Shown: piece after piece, positions 1 to 8,269 of the stretch
Numbering within the stretch: the stretch's first letter is position 1
Layout: every line of letters begins with the position of its first letter
Assembly (NCBI GenBank): GCA_903904275.1
Contig: CAIVBX010000254.1
Coordinates: 1-10,869, forward strand
DNA length: 10,869 nt
Source: an uncultured Pseudomonadota bacterium
Lineage (GTDB): Bacteria; Pseudomonadota; Gammaproteobacteria; Methylococcales; Methylomonadaceae
Direction of reading: 5' to 3'
Position numbers and translations under genes: made by a program
Notes under the pieces: generated by a model
The model's input: only the letters and a program-made list of their open reading frames with translations
Told to the model about the DNA's origin: nothing
Databases searched by the model: none

Positions 1-485
1 ACATTCAAAACACCTGACATGGCGAGCATCTCAAGCATCAAACGAATCACTTCTAAATCGCTTTCTTTACCTGCATGACCATAAAGTTCTGCACCAATTT
101 GCATAGGAGAGCGTGATTTTTCGAGCGCATCGCCGCGTGTGTGCAAAATTGTTCCGACATAGCATAAACGGGTTGGATGTTCATGTTTTAAATTATGGGC
201 ATCAATTCGCGCAACTTGCGGAGTCATATCCGCCCGAACACCAAGCATTTTGCCGCTGATTTGGTCGGTTAATTTAAATGTTTGTAAATCAAGTTCATGT
301 CCCGAACCTGTCAACAACGAATCTAAAAAATCGATAAACGGCGGGACAACTAATTTATAGCCCCAGTTTTCAAACGTTTGCAGTAATTTGGCGCGAAGAA
401 TTTCTAAACGTCGCGCTTCGTCAGGGAGCATTTCATCTATGCCTTCAGGCAACAGCCAAGCATCATTTTGCATTTTATTTTCCAT
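1..485 (-). CDS. hisZ: ATP phosphoribosyltransferase regulatory subunit HisZ (N-terminal part; runs off the left edge)
   Basis: This is the first 161 codons of HisZ, the regulatory subunit that pairs with short-form HisG for the first step of histidine biosynthesis (ATP plus PRPP to phosphoribosyl-ATP). HisZ is a paralogue of the class II histidyl-tRNA synthetase core without tRNA charging activity. The visible protein has the family's opening WLLPEGIDEMLPDEARRLE (residues 10-28), then LDSLL.GSG.ELDLQTFKL (about 54-72), the motif-2-like RADMTPQVARIDAH (84-97) and QIGAELYG (129-136). The start is uncertain. The ATG at 485 gives MENKMQNDAW. The ATG at 473 gives MQNDAW and has a weak GGAA sequence 6 to 7 nt upstream, clear of the hairpin at 493-516; it may be the true start. 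The gene follows hflC, as in many gammaproteobacteria, where purA usually comes next. The identification is by recalled family motifs and is firm. Confidence 0.95.
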   Translation of the reverse strand, partial: MENKMQNDAWLLPEGIDEMLPDEARRLEILRAKLLQTFENWGYKLVVPPFIDFLDSLLTGSGHELDLQTFKLTDQISGKMLGVRADMTPQVARIDAHNLKHEHPTRLCYVGTILHTRGDALEKSRSPMQIGAELYGHAGKESDLEVIRLMLEMLAMSGVLN

Positions 486-492
486 TCAAACA

Positions 493-524
493 AAACGCCC
501 CAAACTCGGAGCGTTTATTTTTTA
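493..524. terminator. GC-rich hairpin with T-tracts between hflC and hisZ, possible (bidirectional) terminator
   Basis: AAACGCCCC (493-501) pairs with GGAGCGTTT (508-516) around a 6-nt loop, giving a 9-bp stem with one G-U type pair. Read on the plus strand it is followed by a run of six T (518-523), a standard intrinsic-terminator form. Read on the minus strand, the direction of the genes, the stem ends in GCGTTTTGTTTG, a less perfect T-rich tail. It could end hflC transcription, block antisense transcription, or lower read-through into hisZ, whose start codon is 7 nt beyond the hairpin (or 19 nt for the inner start). Function is inferred from structure only. Confidence 0.5.
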
Positions 525-544
525 ATAACTGTGTGTTTTACGGC

Positions 545-1399
545 TTATTTTTTACTTTTGAAATACTGGAAAAAATCCGAATTCGGTTCTAAAACAAGTG
601 TACTTGAACCTGTGAACGTCTTTTTATACGCATTCAAACTGCGGTAAAACGTAAAAAATTCACTGTCTTGATTGTAGGCTTTGGCGTAAATTTCAGCCGA
701 AGTTGCATCACCTTCACCGCGTATTTTTTCAGCATCACGATACGCATTTGCAAGTGTGACAACACGTTGTCTGTCCGCATCAGCGCGAATACGTTCAGCG
801 GCTTCTGCGCCTTCAGAACGAAATTCTCGTGCGACACGTTCACGCTCTGCTTCCATGCGACGAAATACCGAGGTACTCACTTCTTCAGGTAAGTCGATTC
901 GCATTACTTGCACGTCAATGATTTCCATACCCAACGCTGCCGCAGGCGCGGTGACATTTTTGATTAAAATATCGCGAATTTCACTTCTATCAGTTGACAC
1001 TAATTGTTTGATATTACGTTTGCCGAATTCGCCGCGAAATAAATCTTTGACGATTTGATCTAAACGCAAATTTGCTTGGTCAACATCACCTGCAACTACC
1101 GTGTAAAAGGTTTTTACGTCACCAATTTTCCATTTTACAAATGAATCCACAATCACATTTTTCTTTTCAGCGGTCAAAAAACGTTCTGGTTTTGAATCCA
1201 TCGTTTGAATTCGCGCATCGAAATGTTTCACGTTGTTTATCATCGGCAATTTAACGTGCAAACCTGGCGAATAATCGTCTTTGACGATTTCCCCGAGTTG
1301 AAATTTAATCGCTTTTTCGGTTTCGTTCACCGTGAATACGCACATTGAACTCACTAAAAATACGCTTGCAATGCCTAATACGATTTGATTTGTGTTCAT
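545..1399 (-). CDS. hflC: HflC, FtsH protease modulator (SPFH/prohibitin family)
   Basis: HflC forms, with HflK, the large inner-membrane complex that encloses FtsH and limits its access to membrane substrates. The 284-residue protein opens with one N-terminal membrane segment (about residues 5-24). A prohibitin-type domain starting VNETEKAIKFQLGEIV follows, and then a charged coiled-coil stretch with RRMEAERERVAREFRSEGAE, EKIRGEGDA and YRSLNAYKK. The C-terminal SDFFQYFK matches the usual HflC ending (SDFFRYMK in E. coli as recalled). It is about 50 residues shorter than the E. coli protein, with no missing core motif obvious. The ATG at 1399 lies 1 nt after the hflK stop. AGAGGA, inside the last hflK codons (1407-1412), is a good ribosome binding site, so translation is probably coupled. 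hisZ follows after 59 nt containing a hairpin. Confidence 0.97.
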   Translation of the reverse strand: MNTNQIVLGIASVFLVSSMCVFTVNETEKAIKFQLGEIVKDDYSPGLHVKLPMINNVKHFDARIQTMDSKPERFLTAEKKNVIVDSFVKWKIGDVKTFYTVVAGDVDQANLRLDQIVKDLFRGEFGKRNIKQLVSTDRSEIRDILIKNVTAPAAALGMEIIDVQVMRIDLPEEVSTSVFRRMEAERERVAREFRSEGAEAAERIRADADRQRVVTLANAYRDAEKIRGEGDATSAEIYAKAYNQDSEFFTFYRSLNAYKKTFTGSSTLVLEPNSDFFQYFKSKK

Positions 1400-1400
1400 T

Positions 1401-2645
1401 TTAACGTCCTCTCATATCGTTTTGACGACCGCGAATTGATGAATGTTCAAGACTTGGAACAGAAATCGGTGCATTGGTATTTTGTGGAATTGCGGGCTGT
1501 TCAACCGTTGCTGACGAAACGTGCGGTGCATTCACTACAGGCGAGTTCACATTCGGTGGTGGAATCATTTTATCGAGTGGTAAATACATCATGTTATTGC
1601 CATTTTTCACATCGATAATCACATTATTTGTGCTGCTTAAAACCGATTCCATTGCGTCAATATACAAACGTTTGCGCGTGACATCAGGGGCTTTTGTGTA
1701 TTCAGTCAAAAGTTGTGAAAAACGACTCGCTTCACCTTGTGCTTGAGCGATGACTTGTTCTTTATAACCTTCCGCTTCTTGTGTTTTACGCGCCGCAGCA
1801 CCACGGGCTTTTGGAATCACATCGTTTGCGTAGGCTTGCGCTTCATTGATTAAACGTTGTTCATCTTCACGGGCTTTAATTGCATCCGCAAAGGCATTTT
1901 GTACTTGTTCAGGTGGTTGCGCGTCTTGTAAATTCACGCTGGTCACTTGAATGCCTGAATTATAACTGTCCATAACTTGTTGAATTTCGGTTTTAATTTG
2001 TGCGACGATTTCACTGCGTCCTTCGGTTAAAACAAAATCCATCGTGCTACCACCAATTACGCCACGTTGTGCGCTTTCGGTAACGTGCTTTAAGGTTGCG
2101 GCTGGATTTGCGACATTGAAAATAAAGGCTTTTGCGTCTTTAACCTGATATTGAACCGCTAAACGCACATCAACATAATTTTCATCTTTCGTCAGCATTA
2201 ACGCTTCTTTAGGAACTGAACCACCGTTCACCAAATCACCACTACCGTTGCTGCGATAACCGACTTCAATGAAACGTTGTTGTTTTACATTCACGAGTGT
2301 GACTTGTTCAATCGGCGCGGGCAGATGCCAATTTAAACCCGCTTGCGTGGTAGCAGAGTATTTACCAAAGCGCGTTTCAACACCGTGATTCCCTTCATCG
2401 ACAATATAAAATCCTGTCAATCCCCAGATAATGACTGCTCCTGCAGCGACTAATCCTAAACCTTTGAGTGAATTTCCCGAAAGTCCTTCACCATTTTCGC
2501 CGCCACCGTTATTGCCACCACCAAAAAGACTTTCTAGTTTTTTTTGTAATGAACGAATCATTTCATCTAATTCGGGCACGTCATCATTTGCACTTTTGCC
2601 ACTCCAAGGGTCTTTTTTACCGCCACCTGGTTCATTCCAAGACAT
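1401..2645 (-). CDS. hflK: HflK, FtsH protease modulator (SPFH/prohibitin family)
   Basis: HflK is the partner of HflC in the FtsH-HflKC membrane complex. At 414 residues it is close to the E. coli length. The N-terminus is the family's cytoplasmic leader MSWNEPGGGKKDPWSG, followed by a short helix with LDEMIRSLQKKLESLFGGG and a glycine/asparagine-rich linker (about 42-58). One membrane segment (about 62-82) leads into the SPFH domain, starting YIVDEGNHGVETRFGKY, and a long alanine/glutamate-rich coiled coil (INEAQAYANDVIPKARGAAA, EGYKEQVIAQAQGEASRF). The last 50 or so residues are rich in proline and asparagine and probably disordered. The start at 2645 has AAGGAA (2651-2656) as ribosome binding site and lies 15 nt after ispB. 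hfq and hflX, which often precede hflK, are not next to it here. Confidence 0.97.
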   Translation of the reverse strand: MSWNEPGGGKKDPWSGKSANDDVPELDEMIRSLQKKLESLFGGGNNGGGENGEGLSGNSLKGLGLVAAGAVIIWGLTGFYIVDEGNHGVETRFGKYSATTQAGLNWHLPAPIEQVTLVNVKQQRFIEVGYRSNGSGDLVNGGSVPKEALMLTKDENYVDVRLAVQYQVKDAKAFIFNVANPAATLKHVTESAQRGVIGGSTMDFVLTEGRSEIVAQIKTEIQQVMDSYNSGIQVTSVNLQDAQPPEQVQNAFADAIKAREDEQRLINEAQAYANDVIPKARGAAARKTQEAEGYKEQVIAQAQGEASRFSQLLTEYTKAPDVTRKRLYIDAMESVLSSTNNVIIDVKNGNNMMYLPLDKMIPPPNVNSPVVNAPHVSSATVEQPAIPQNTNAPISVPSLEHSSIRGRQNDMRGR

Positions 2646-2660
2646 GATTTTTCCTTTTTC

Positions 2661-3656
2661 TTAGTAATTTCGTTGAACAGCAAATTTTGCCAATAAAATT
2701 AGCGCATTTTTGTAATCTGATTCTGGTAAAACAGCAAGTGCGTCAATGGCTTTTTGTGCTTCTTCGTCAGCCCGAATCTCAGTGTAATCAATTGCTTTTG
2801 TGCGTTTTACAATGGCATAAACATTATTAAAAACGTCACGATTTCCTGTTTTAATGGCGTTGATAATAGTTTCTGCTTCTTCAGATGTACCATTTTGAAT
2901 CGCGTAAATTAACGGTAAAGTTGGTTTGCCTTCAGCTAAATCGTCACCTAAATTTTTACCCAATTCTTCGGCGTTTGATGTGTAATCTAGCGCGTCATCA
3001 ATTAACTGAAATGCAATGCCTAAATGTTGACCGTAATTTGCTAACGCGATTTCAATTTCTTCGCTTGAATCTGAAATAATGGCTGCAAGTTGTGTTGCTG
3101 CGCTAAATAAAATGGCAGTTTTACGCGCGATGACTTCTAAATATTTTGCTTCTGTCGTTTCAGGATTATTGCAATTCAATAATTGTAAAACTTCACCTTC
3201 TGCAATGGCGGTTGTGGTTTTCGACAACAATCCCATCACACGCATATTACTCGTGCGAACCATCATTTCAAATGCGCTGGAATACAAATAATCGCCAACT
3301 AAAACGCTTGCAGCGTTCCCCCAAACGGCATTTGCTGATTCTTTACCACGACGTAAATCGGATTCATCAACGACATCATCATGAAGTAATGTCGCGGTGT
3401 GGATAAATTCAATAACTGCAGCAAGAATTAAATGTTTTTGATTAACATCACCTAAGGCTTTTGCCGCAAGCAATAACAACATTGGACGCAGACGTTTTCC
3501 GCCATTTCCAACAATATAAAGACCGATTTGATTGATTAAAATTACATCAGAACGCAGCTCATCGACAATCAACTGATCAACGGCTTTTGCTTCATTAAGT
3601 GTGAGTTGTTTAATCAGGTTGAAATCGATGGGCGTAGGAGAAGAAGATGAACTCAT
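2661..3656 (-). CDS. ispB: All-trans polyprenyl diphosphate synthase, IspB type (quinone side chain)
   Basis: This is a trans-prenyltransferase that extends farnesyl diphosphate with isopentenyl diphosphate units to make the long tail of ubiquinone or menaquinone. The 331-residue protein has GGKRLRP (52-58, diphosphate binding), the first aspartate-rich motif DDVVD (93-97) with downstream RRG, and the second, DDALD (220-224), with GKNLGDDLAEGKPTLPLIYA after it. The residue five before the first motif is alanine (A88), a small residue as expected for long-chain rather than geranyl or farnesyl synthases. The exact chain length (octaprenyl or other) cannot be read from sequence. The start at 3656 has no clear Shine-Dalgarno sequence; MSSSSSPTP is a low-complexity leader, so M1 is reasonable but not certain. 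It is the first gene after a 94-nt gap with a likely promoter, and hflK follows after 15 nt, suggesting an ispB-hflK-hflC unit. Confidence 0.93.
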   Translation of the reverse strand: MSSSSSPTPIDFNLIKQLTLNEAKAVDQLIVDELRSDVILINQIGLYIVGNGGKRLRPMLLLLAAKALGDVNQKHLILAAVIEFIHTATLLHDDVVDESDLRRGKESANAVWGNAASVLVGDYLYSSAFEMMVRTSNMRVMGLLSKTTTAIAEGEVLQLLNCNNPETTEAKYLEVIARKTAILFSAATQLAAIISDSSEEIEIALANYGQHLGIAFQLIDDALDYTSNAEELGKNLGDDLAEGKPTLPLIYAIQNGTSEEAETIINAIKTGNRDVFNNVYAIVKRTKAIDYTEIRADEEAQKAIDALAVLPESDYKNALILLAKFAVQRNY

Positions 3657-3750
3657 TATGTTTGCTTTAAAGCTAATAAAGTGAAATTGATGGCATTATA
3701 ACGTATAAATCGATGGGTAACATCGAAGAGCTGAACCCTAAAAAATTGTG
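3657..3750 (-). promoter_or_regulatory. Intergenic region lspA-ispB with a probable sigma-70 promoter for ispB-hflKC
   Basis: A perfect -10 hexamer TATAAT lies on the minus strand at 3700-3695, preceded by ACGT (near to, but not, an extended -10). A start of transcription would fall near 3688, leaving about 30 nt of leader before the ispB ATG. No good TTGACA-like -35 is present at 16-18 nt; the sequence there is around 3717-3723. Two small symmetries are visible: TCGATG/CATCGA around TTACC (about 3711-3727), a weak 6-bp hairpin just upstream of the -10, and the palindrome GCTTTAAAGC (3664-3673) in the leader where a ribosome binding site would be expected. No strong terminator for lspA is visible. 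The promoter is an inference from sequence. Confidence 0.55.
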
Positions 3751-4233
3751 TCATTTTTCCTGTTCCTGGGATTTAAACGAATCCACCAACATCAACGCCA
3801 CGCCAACCGTAATCGCCGAATCGGCGATATTAAACGCTGGCCAATGGTATGTGCCGTAATAAACATCGAGAAAATCAATCACATAACCATAAGCGAGGCG
3901 GTCGATTAAATTGCCAATCGCGCCACCTAAAATCAGCGACAACGCTACAGCAAGTAGCGTTTCGTTTCCTTTTAATTTTGTGAGCCAAATCGTCATAATC
4001 GTACTCATAATGATTGCCAACGCAGCAAAAAACCAACGTTGCCAACCACCTGCTTCACTTAAAAAACTAAACGCCGCGCCTGTATTGTGAACGTAAGTGA
4101 GATTAAAAAACGGCACAATCGCAATCGATTCATAAAGCGTAAACGTTTTATCAATGGCGATTTTGCTGGCTTGGTCTAAACTTAAGGATAAAAACGCAAG
4201 CCACAACCATTTCAACATGGGAAACTTAGGCAT
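3751..4233 (-). CDS. lspA: Lipoprotein signal peptidase (signal peptidase II)
   Basis: LspA is the inner-membrane aspartyl protease that removes the signal peptide from diacylglyceryl-modified prolipoproteins. From the ATG at 4233 it has 160 residues, normal for the family. Four membrane segments are visible (about 7-20, 65-83, 92-109 and 137-153). Motifs are DQASK (20-24), [17 protein letters not shown] (42-58), [10 protein letters not shown] (103-112) and FNIADSAI (134-141). The catalytic aspartates are D120 (in YVIDF) and D138 (in NIADS). The open frame extends to an ATG at 4281, but this adds 16 residues inside ileS and is unnecessary. The ATG at 4233 has AAGGTGAG (4244-4251) at 10-nt spacing, embedded in the last ileS codons. 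A third ATG at 4218, just after the ileS stop, lacks a ribosome binding site. The 8-nt overlap with ileS implies coupled translation; ileS-lspA is a widely kept pair. Confidence 0.97.
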   Translation of the reverse strand: MPKFPMLKWLWLAFLSLSLDQASKIAIDKTFTLYESIAIVPFFNLTYVHNTGAAFSFLSEAGGWQRWFFAALAIIMSTIMTIWLTKLKGNETLLAVALSLILGGAIGNLIDRLAYGYVIDFLDVYYGTYHWPAFNIADSAITVGVALMLVDSFKSQEQEK

Positions 4234-7114
4234 AAAGACGGTTCTCACCTTCGCCAAAAACGTTTTCAACACAACGACCACATAATCCGTGATGTTGATG
4301 AGTTTCGTCTGTGATTACGTCAGCGCGTTGATGCCAGCAACGGACGCATTTTGGTTTTTCTGATGCAATCACTCTGATTTTCATGCCAACTTCTGGTTTC
4401 TCAAATGGTTTTGCATCTATTTCGTATAAGCCAGCATCAAGAGGAGCATCTTTAAGTTCAAGAATCTTTACATCAGAAGTTATTAGTTCAAAACGTAATT
4501 CGTCTTCCCATTTTTTTAATTCAGAACTCATTTTATCATCGCAATACAACTCAATTTCAGCAGTAAGTGAACCACCTATTTTCCCTGCGATGCGACTTTT
4601 TTCTAATTCTATGTTGACGCACATCCGAACATTGTAAATGGTGTTCCAAAAATTATTATTAAATTCAGTATCCGAATCCAACGGCACTAAATTTTCATAC
4701 CAAGTTGTTAAAAACACCGATGTGGGACGTTTATGAACAGCTGGTAAATGTTGCCAAATTTCTTCCGCCGTATAGCTCAAAATCGGTGCAAGCCAACGAG
4801 TTAATGCTTCCAAAACGTGAAACATCGCTGTTTGAGCTGAACGACGTTTTAAACCATCTGTTTTTTCTGTGTATTGGCGGTCTTTAATAACATCTAAGTA
4901 ATAACCGCCTAGATAAACGGAACAAAAATGATGAACTAGTTGATAGACAGTTTGAAATTGGTACTTACCATAATGAGATTCATCATCTTTGTAATGTCCA
5001 TTGTCATCTTTAATCCCAATAAGTTTTCTTTGTAATTGAAATGCTTGATCTAAAATGAAACGATCACGAGGTAATAACTCTTTAGTTTCAACCAAATTTT
5101 CCGCAGGATTGAAATCATACAAATTCGACAACAAGAAACGTGCGGTATTTCGCAAACGGCGATAACCGTCCGAAGTACGCTCTAAAATTTCGTCTGAAAC
5201 GCGCATTTCACCACGATAATCAGTCGAGGCAATCCACAAACGCAACACGTCAGCACCTAATGTTTTCATCACAGATTGTGGCGGAATGACGTTGCCTTTT
5301 GATTTCGACATTTTTTCGCCTTTCGCATCGACTGTAAAACCGTGCGTTAAAACGGTTTTATACGGCGCAACGCCATTCATAGCAGTTGACGCGAGTAGCG
5401 ATGATTGAAACCAACCACGATGTTGGTCTGAACCTTCTAAATATAAATCGGCGGGGAAATGAAGTTGTTCACGACGTTCTAAAACGCCTGCATGGGTTAC
5501 GCCCGAATCAAACCACACATCGAGCGTGTCGGTCATTTTGTCGTAATTCTCCGCATCGTCACCGAGTAATTCGCTCGCTTCCAATTCAAACCACGCATCG
5601 ATGCCTGATTTTTCAATTCTTTGTGCGACTTGCTCAATCAATTCAGCCGTTTTCGGATGCAATTCACCTGTTTCTTTGTGAACAAAAAATGCAATCGGCA
5701 CGCCCCAAGTCCGTTGACGAGAAATACACCAATCGGGGCGATTTTCCATCATCGTTTCAATTCGCGCTTGTCCCCATTCGGGAATCCACGCGACTTTTTT
5801 CACTTCGACCAAAGCTTGTTCACGCAATTTATTTTGGTTCATCGAAATAAACCATTGTGGCGTAGCACGGAAAATAATCGGTGTGTGGTGTCGCCAGCAA
5901 TGCGGATAACTATGCAACAACGTTTGTTGGTGAACCAACGCGCCGCGCTCATGCAATACTTCTAAAACGTGAGCGTTGGCTTTGAAAACGTGTTCACCTG
6001 CGAAAATTTCCACATTCGGTAAAAATACGCCATCGCCACCGACGGGACAATCGACAGGCAAATCATAAACGCGACCAACAACGTAATCTTCTTGACCGTG
6101 AGCGGGCGCAGTATGAACCGCGCCTGTTCCTGCGTCAGTCGTAACGTGGTCGCCTAAAATAATTGGCACTTGGCGGTCATAAAACGGATGTTGCAACAAC
6201 TGATTTTCTAACGCCCGCCCTTCGCATTCTGCCAAAACAGTGTGATTCAAATTGCCGTAACGGTGCATCGCTGATTCGAGCAAATCTTGAGCAATCACCA
6301 AGCGTTCTTCGTGATGTTGCACCAAAACGTAGGTTAAATCTGGATTTATCGCAACGCCTTGGTTTGCAGGCAATGTCCAAGGTGTGGTTGTCCAAATCAC
6401 AACGGAAACTTTGCCATGACCTTGTGATGAACTGAAATTTAACAAAAAGTCCGCGCTATCAACCGCCGCAAAACGCACGTCGATGGCTGGCGAATGTTTG
6501 TCTTCATATTCCACTTCGGCTTCAGCAAGCGCACTGCCACAATCCGTACACCAATGCACAGGTTTTGCACCTTTGACAATGTGACCATTTGCGGCAATTC
6601 TTCCCAATGAACGCACAATGTCCGCTTCAAACGCAAAATCCATTGTTAAATACGGATTTTCCCAATCACCAAAAACACCTAAACGTACAAAGGCTTCTTT
6701 TTGGATTTCAACTTGTTTGGCGGCATATTCGCGGCAGGCATTTCGGAAAACTTGCGGCGATACTTTCACGCCTGCTTTGCCCACTTTCTTTTCAACTTGC
6801 AATTCAATCGGCAAACCGTGGCAATCCCAACCTGGAACATAAGGCGCGTCAAAACCACTGAGAGTTTTAGATTTGATAATGAAATCTTTTAAAACTTTGT
6901 TGACCGCGTGACCGATATGAATTTCACCATTCGCATACGGCGGGCCATCGTGTAAAACGAATTTCGGACGACCTGCTGAAACATCACGAATTTGTTTGTA
7001 TAAATCAGTGGATTGCCATTTTTTAAGTTGTTCAGGTTCGCGTTGCGCTAAATTGGCTTTCATTGAAAAGCCCGTTGTTGGCAAATTGAGCGTTTTTTTG
7101 TAATCAGTAGTCAT
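4226..7114 (-). CDS. ileS: Isoleucyl-tRNA synthetase
   Basis: IleS charges tRNA-Ile with isoleucine and hydrolyses mischarged valine. The 962-residue protein starts like E. coli IleS ([24 protein letters not shown]). The class I signatures are HIGH at 66-69 (within [14 protein letters not shown]) and KMSKS at 601-605. The CP1 editing domain lies between about 185 and 395, with [13 protein letters not shown] (241-253) and [16 protein letters not shown] (329-344, D343 being the likely editing aspartate). [13 protein letters not shown] (462-474) and [12 protein letters not shown] (561-572) complete the catalytic core. The C-terminal zinc finger has C923, C926, C945 and C948. It is some 20 residues longer than E. 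coli IleS, partly through a duplicated insertion at 702-715. The start at 7114 has only a weak GGA-type site. prfB ends 31 nt upstream and lspA overlaps its 3' end; ribF, a frequent upstream neighbour of ileS, is absent. Confidence 0.99.
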   Translation of the reverse strand: MTTDYKKTLNLPTTGFSMKANLAQREPEQLKKWQSTDLYKQIRDVSAGRPKFVLHDGPPYANGEIHIGHAVNKVLKDFIIKSKTLSGFDAPYVPGWDCHGLPIELQVEKKVGKAGVKVSPQVFRNACREYAAKQVEIQKEAFVRLGVFGDWENPYLTMDFAFEADIVRSLGRIAANGHIVKGAKPVHWCTDCGSALAEAEVEYEDKHSPAIDVRFAAVDSADFLLNFSSSQGHGKVSVVIWTTTPWTLPANQGVAINPDLTYVLVQHHEERLVIAQDLLESAMHRYGNLNHTVLAECEGRALENQLLQHPFYDRQVPIILGDHVTTDAGTGAVHTAPAHGQEDYVVGRVYDLPVDCPVGGDGVFLPNVEIFAGEHVFKANAHVLEVLHERGALVHQQTLLHSYPHCWRHHTPIIFRATPQWFISMNQNKLREQALVEVKKVAWIPEWGQARIETMMENRPDWCISRQRTWGVPIAFFVHKETGELHPKTAELIEQVAQRIEKSGIDAWFELEASELLGDDAENYDKMTDTLDVWFDSGVTHAGVLERREQLHFPADLYLEGSDQHRGWFQSSLLASTAMNGVAPYKTVLTHGFTVDAKGEKMSKSKGNVIPPQSVMKTLGADVLRLWIASTDYRGEMRVSDEILERTSDGYRRLRNTARFLLSNLYDFNPAENLVETKELLPRDRFILDQAFQLQRKLIGIKDDNGHYKDDESHYGKYQFQTVYQLVHHFCSVYLGGYYLDVIKDRQYTEKTDGLKRRSAQTAMFHVLEALTRWLAPILSYTAEEIWQHLPAVHKRPTSVFLTTWYENLVPLDSDTEFNNNFWNTIYNVRMCVNIELEKSRIAGKIGGSLTAEIELYCDDKMSSELKKWEDELRFELITSDVKILELKDAPLDAGLYEIDAKPFEKPEVGMKIRVIASEKPKCVRCWHQRADVITDETHQHHGLCGRCVENVFGEGENRLYA
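4970..5011 (-). repeat. Tandem 21-nt duplication inside ileS (seven-residue repeat)
   Basis: Residues 702-708 (KDDNGHY) and 709-715 (KDDESHY) of IleS are two adjacent copies of a seven-residue unit. At DNA level the two 21-nt units match at 14 positions, including the first eight. By eye against the remembered E. coli IleS sequence, this falls in an insertion of about 13 residues in the helical region between the KMSKS core and the anticodon-binding domain. The reading frame is kept. It looks like an old in-frame slippage duplication in a surface loop, with no known function. Confidence 0.7.
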
Positions 7115-7145
7115 TTTTTAATCCAAGTTTTTGTTTTTTAAGTGC

Positions 7146-8244
7146 TTACAAACCGCTTTTTAAACTGGCTTCAATAAAACCGTCCAAATCACCGTCTAAA
7201 ACTGCTTGCGTGTTCCCAACTTCGTAGCCTGTTCGCAAATCTTTAATCCGTGATTGGTCTAACACATACGAGCGAATTTGACTGCCCCAACCAATATCCG
7301 ATTTGCTGTCTTCTAACGCCTGTTGGGTTTCGCTACGTTTTCGCATTTCGAGTTCATACAATTTCGCTTTTAATTGCTTCATCGCGGTATCACGATTTTT
7401 ATGTTGTGAACGGTCATTTTGACATTGCACAACAATTCCCGATGGCGCGTGCGTTAAACGTACAGCAGATTCTGTTTTGTTAATATGCTGACCACCCGCT
7501 CCACTTGCACGATAAACGTCAGTGCGAATATCCGCAGGATTGATGTCAATTTCAATATCGTCGTCAATTTCAGGCGAAACAAAAACCGATGCGAATGAAG
7601 TATGTCGGCGATTTCCTGAATCAAATGGCGATTTTCTTACCAAACGATGTACGCCAGTTTCGGTTCGTAACCAGCCAAACGCATATTCACCTTCAAATCG
7701 AATCGTCGCGCTTTTAATGCCTGCGACATCTCCTTGCGATTCTTCGATAAGTTCCGTTTTAAAACCTTTCCGTTCGCCCCAACGTAAAAACATTCGTTCC
7801 AAAATTGAAGCCCAATCTTGTGCTTCTGTGCCACCTGAACCTGATTGAATATCCAAAAACGCGCTGTTTGCATCCATTTTTCCTGAGAACATTCGACGAA
7901 ATTCTAAACCCGCAACGTGTTTATCGAAGCCTTCAACATCCGTCGCAACAATATCAACAGTATCAGAATCATTTTCTTCAACTGCCATTTCGAGCAATTC
8001 TTCGGCATCGTCTAAACCGCGCGTGAGTTCGATTAAACCGTTCACAACAAGTTCGAGTTGTCCGCGTTCTTTGCCTATATCTTGCGCGAGTTGGGGATTT
8101 TCCCAAATTTTGGGGTCTTCTAATTCGCGTAAAACTTCGGTTAAACGTTCGCTTTTTGTTTCAAAGTCAAAGATACCCCCGTAGCGCATCAACGCGGCTT
8201 TTTAAATCAGAGAGTTTGTTTTTGATTGGATTGATTTCTTGCAT
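7146..8244 (-). CDS. prfB: Peptide chain release factor 2 (expressed by +1 programmed frameshift at codon 25/26)
   Basis: RF2 reads UAA and UGA stop codons and triggers peptide release. The gene is in two overlapping frames. The first runs from the ATG at 8244 ([25 protein letters not shown], 25 codons) to an in-frame TGA at 8169-8167. Skipping the T at 8169 puts the ribosome in the frame starting DFETKSERL, which continues to the TAA at 7146. The joined protein has 365 residues, the E. coli length. Motifs are the stop-recognition SPF (in [15 protein letters not shown]) and the catalytic GGQ (in [16 protein letters not shown]). The residue matching E. coli position 246 is alanine, the form found in most bacteria rather than the K-12 threonine. 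The C-terminus [22 protein letters not shown] is typical. An annotation starting at the TTG at 8192 would be wrong. No Shine-Dalgarno is evident before the ATG. ileS follows 31 nt downstream; lysS, a usual partner, is not there. Confidence 0.99.
8166..8181 (-). promoter_or_regulatory. RF2 autoregulatory +1 frameshift signal
   Basis: The minus strand reads CGGGGG (8181-8176), TAT, CTT (8172-8170), TGA (8169-8167), C. In known RF2 genes an internal Shine-Dalgarno-like G-run three nt before a slippery CTT codon, with the poor-context stop TGA-C, makes ribosomes shift +1 when RF2 is scarce. When RF2 is ample it terminates at this TGA, giving a 25-residue peptide. The site differs from the recalled E. 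coli element only at the first base of the G-run (C for A). Spacing, slippery codon, stop and following C are all kept. Confidence 0.97.
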
Positions 8245-8269
8245 TTTGATAAATCTAAAAGTTGAAAAA

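Noticed and set aside
1474..1746. Plus-strand open frame opposite the 3' part of hflK with hydrophobic stretches
   Set aside because: It is complementary to the HflK coiled coil and proline-rich tail, and no ribosome site or homology supports a gene.
3711..3727. Small inverted repeat TCGATG/CATCGA after lspA as a terminator
   Set aside because: The stem is only 6 bp and AT-rich for a terminator, and it is followed by TTTAT rather than a solid T-run; it was kept only as a note in the intergenic entry.
5386..5850. Plus-strand open frame of 154 codons opposite ileS
   Set aside because: It lies wholly inside the highly conserved ileS coding frame, its translation shows no family features, and it is a codon-bias shadow.
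7522..7848. Plus-strand open frame of 108 codons opposite prfB
   Set aside because: It is antisense to conserved RF2 sequence including the SPF and GGQ regions, with no recognisable protein features.
7146..8192. RF2 beginning at the TTG at 8192 ([10 protein letters not shown])
   Set aside because: The bases before the frameshift read in another frame give the conserved RF2 N-terminus ending LRGYL, and the complete recoding motif explains the break. The TTG start is a frame artefact.
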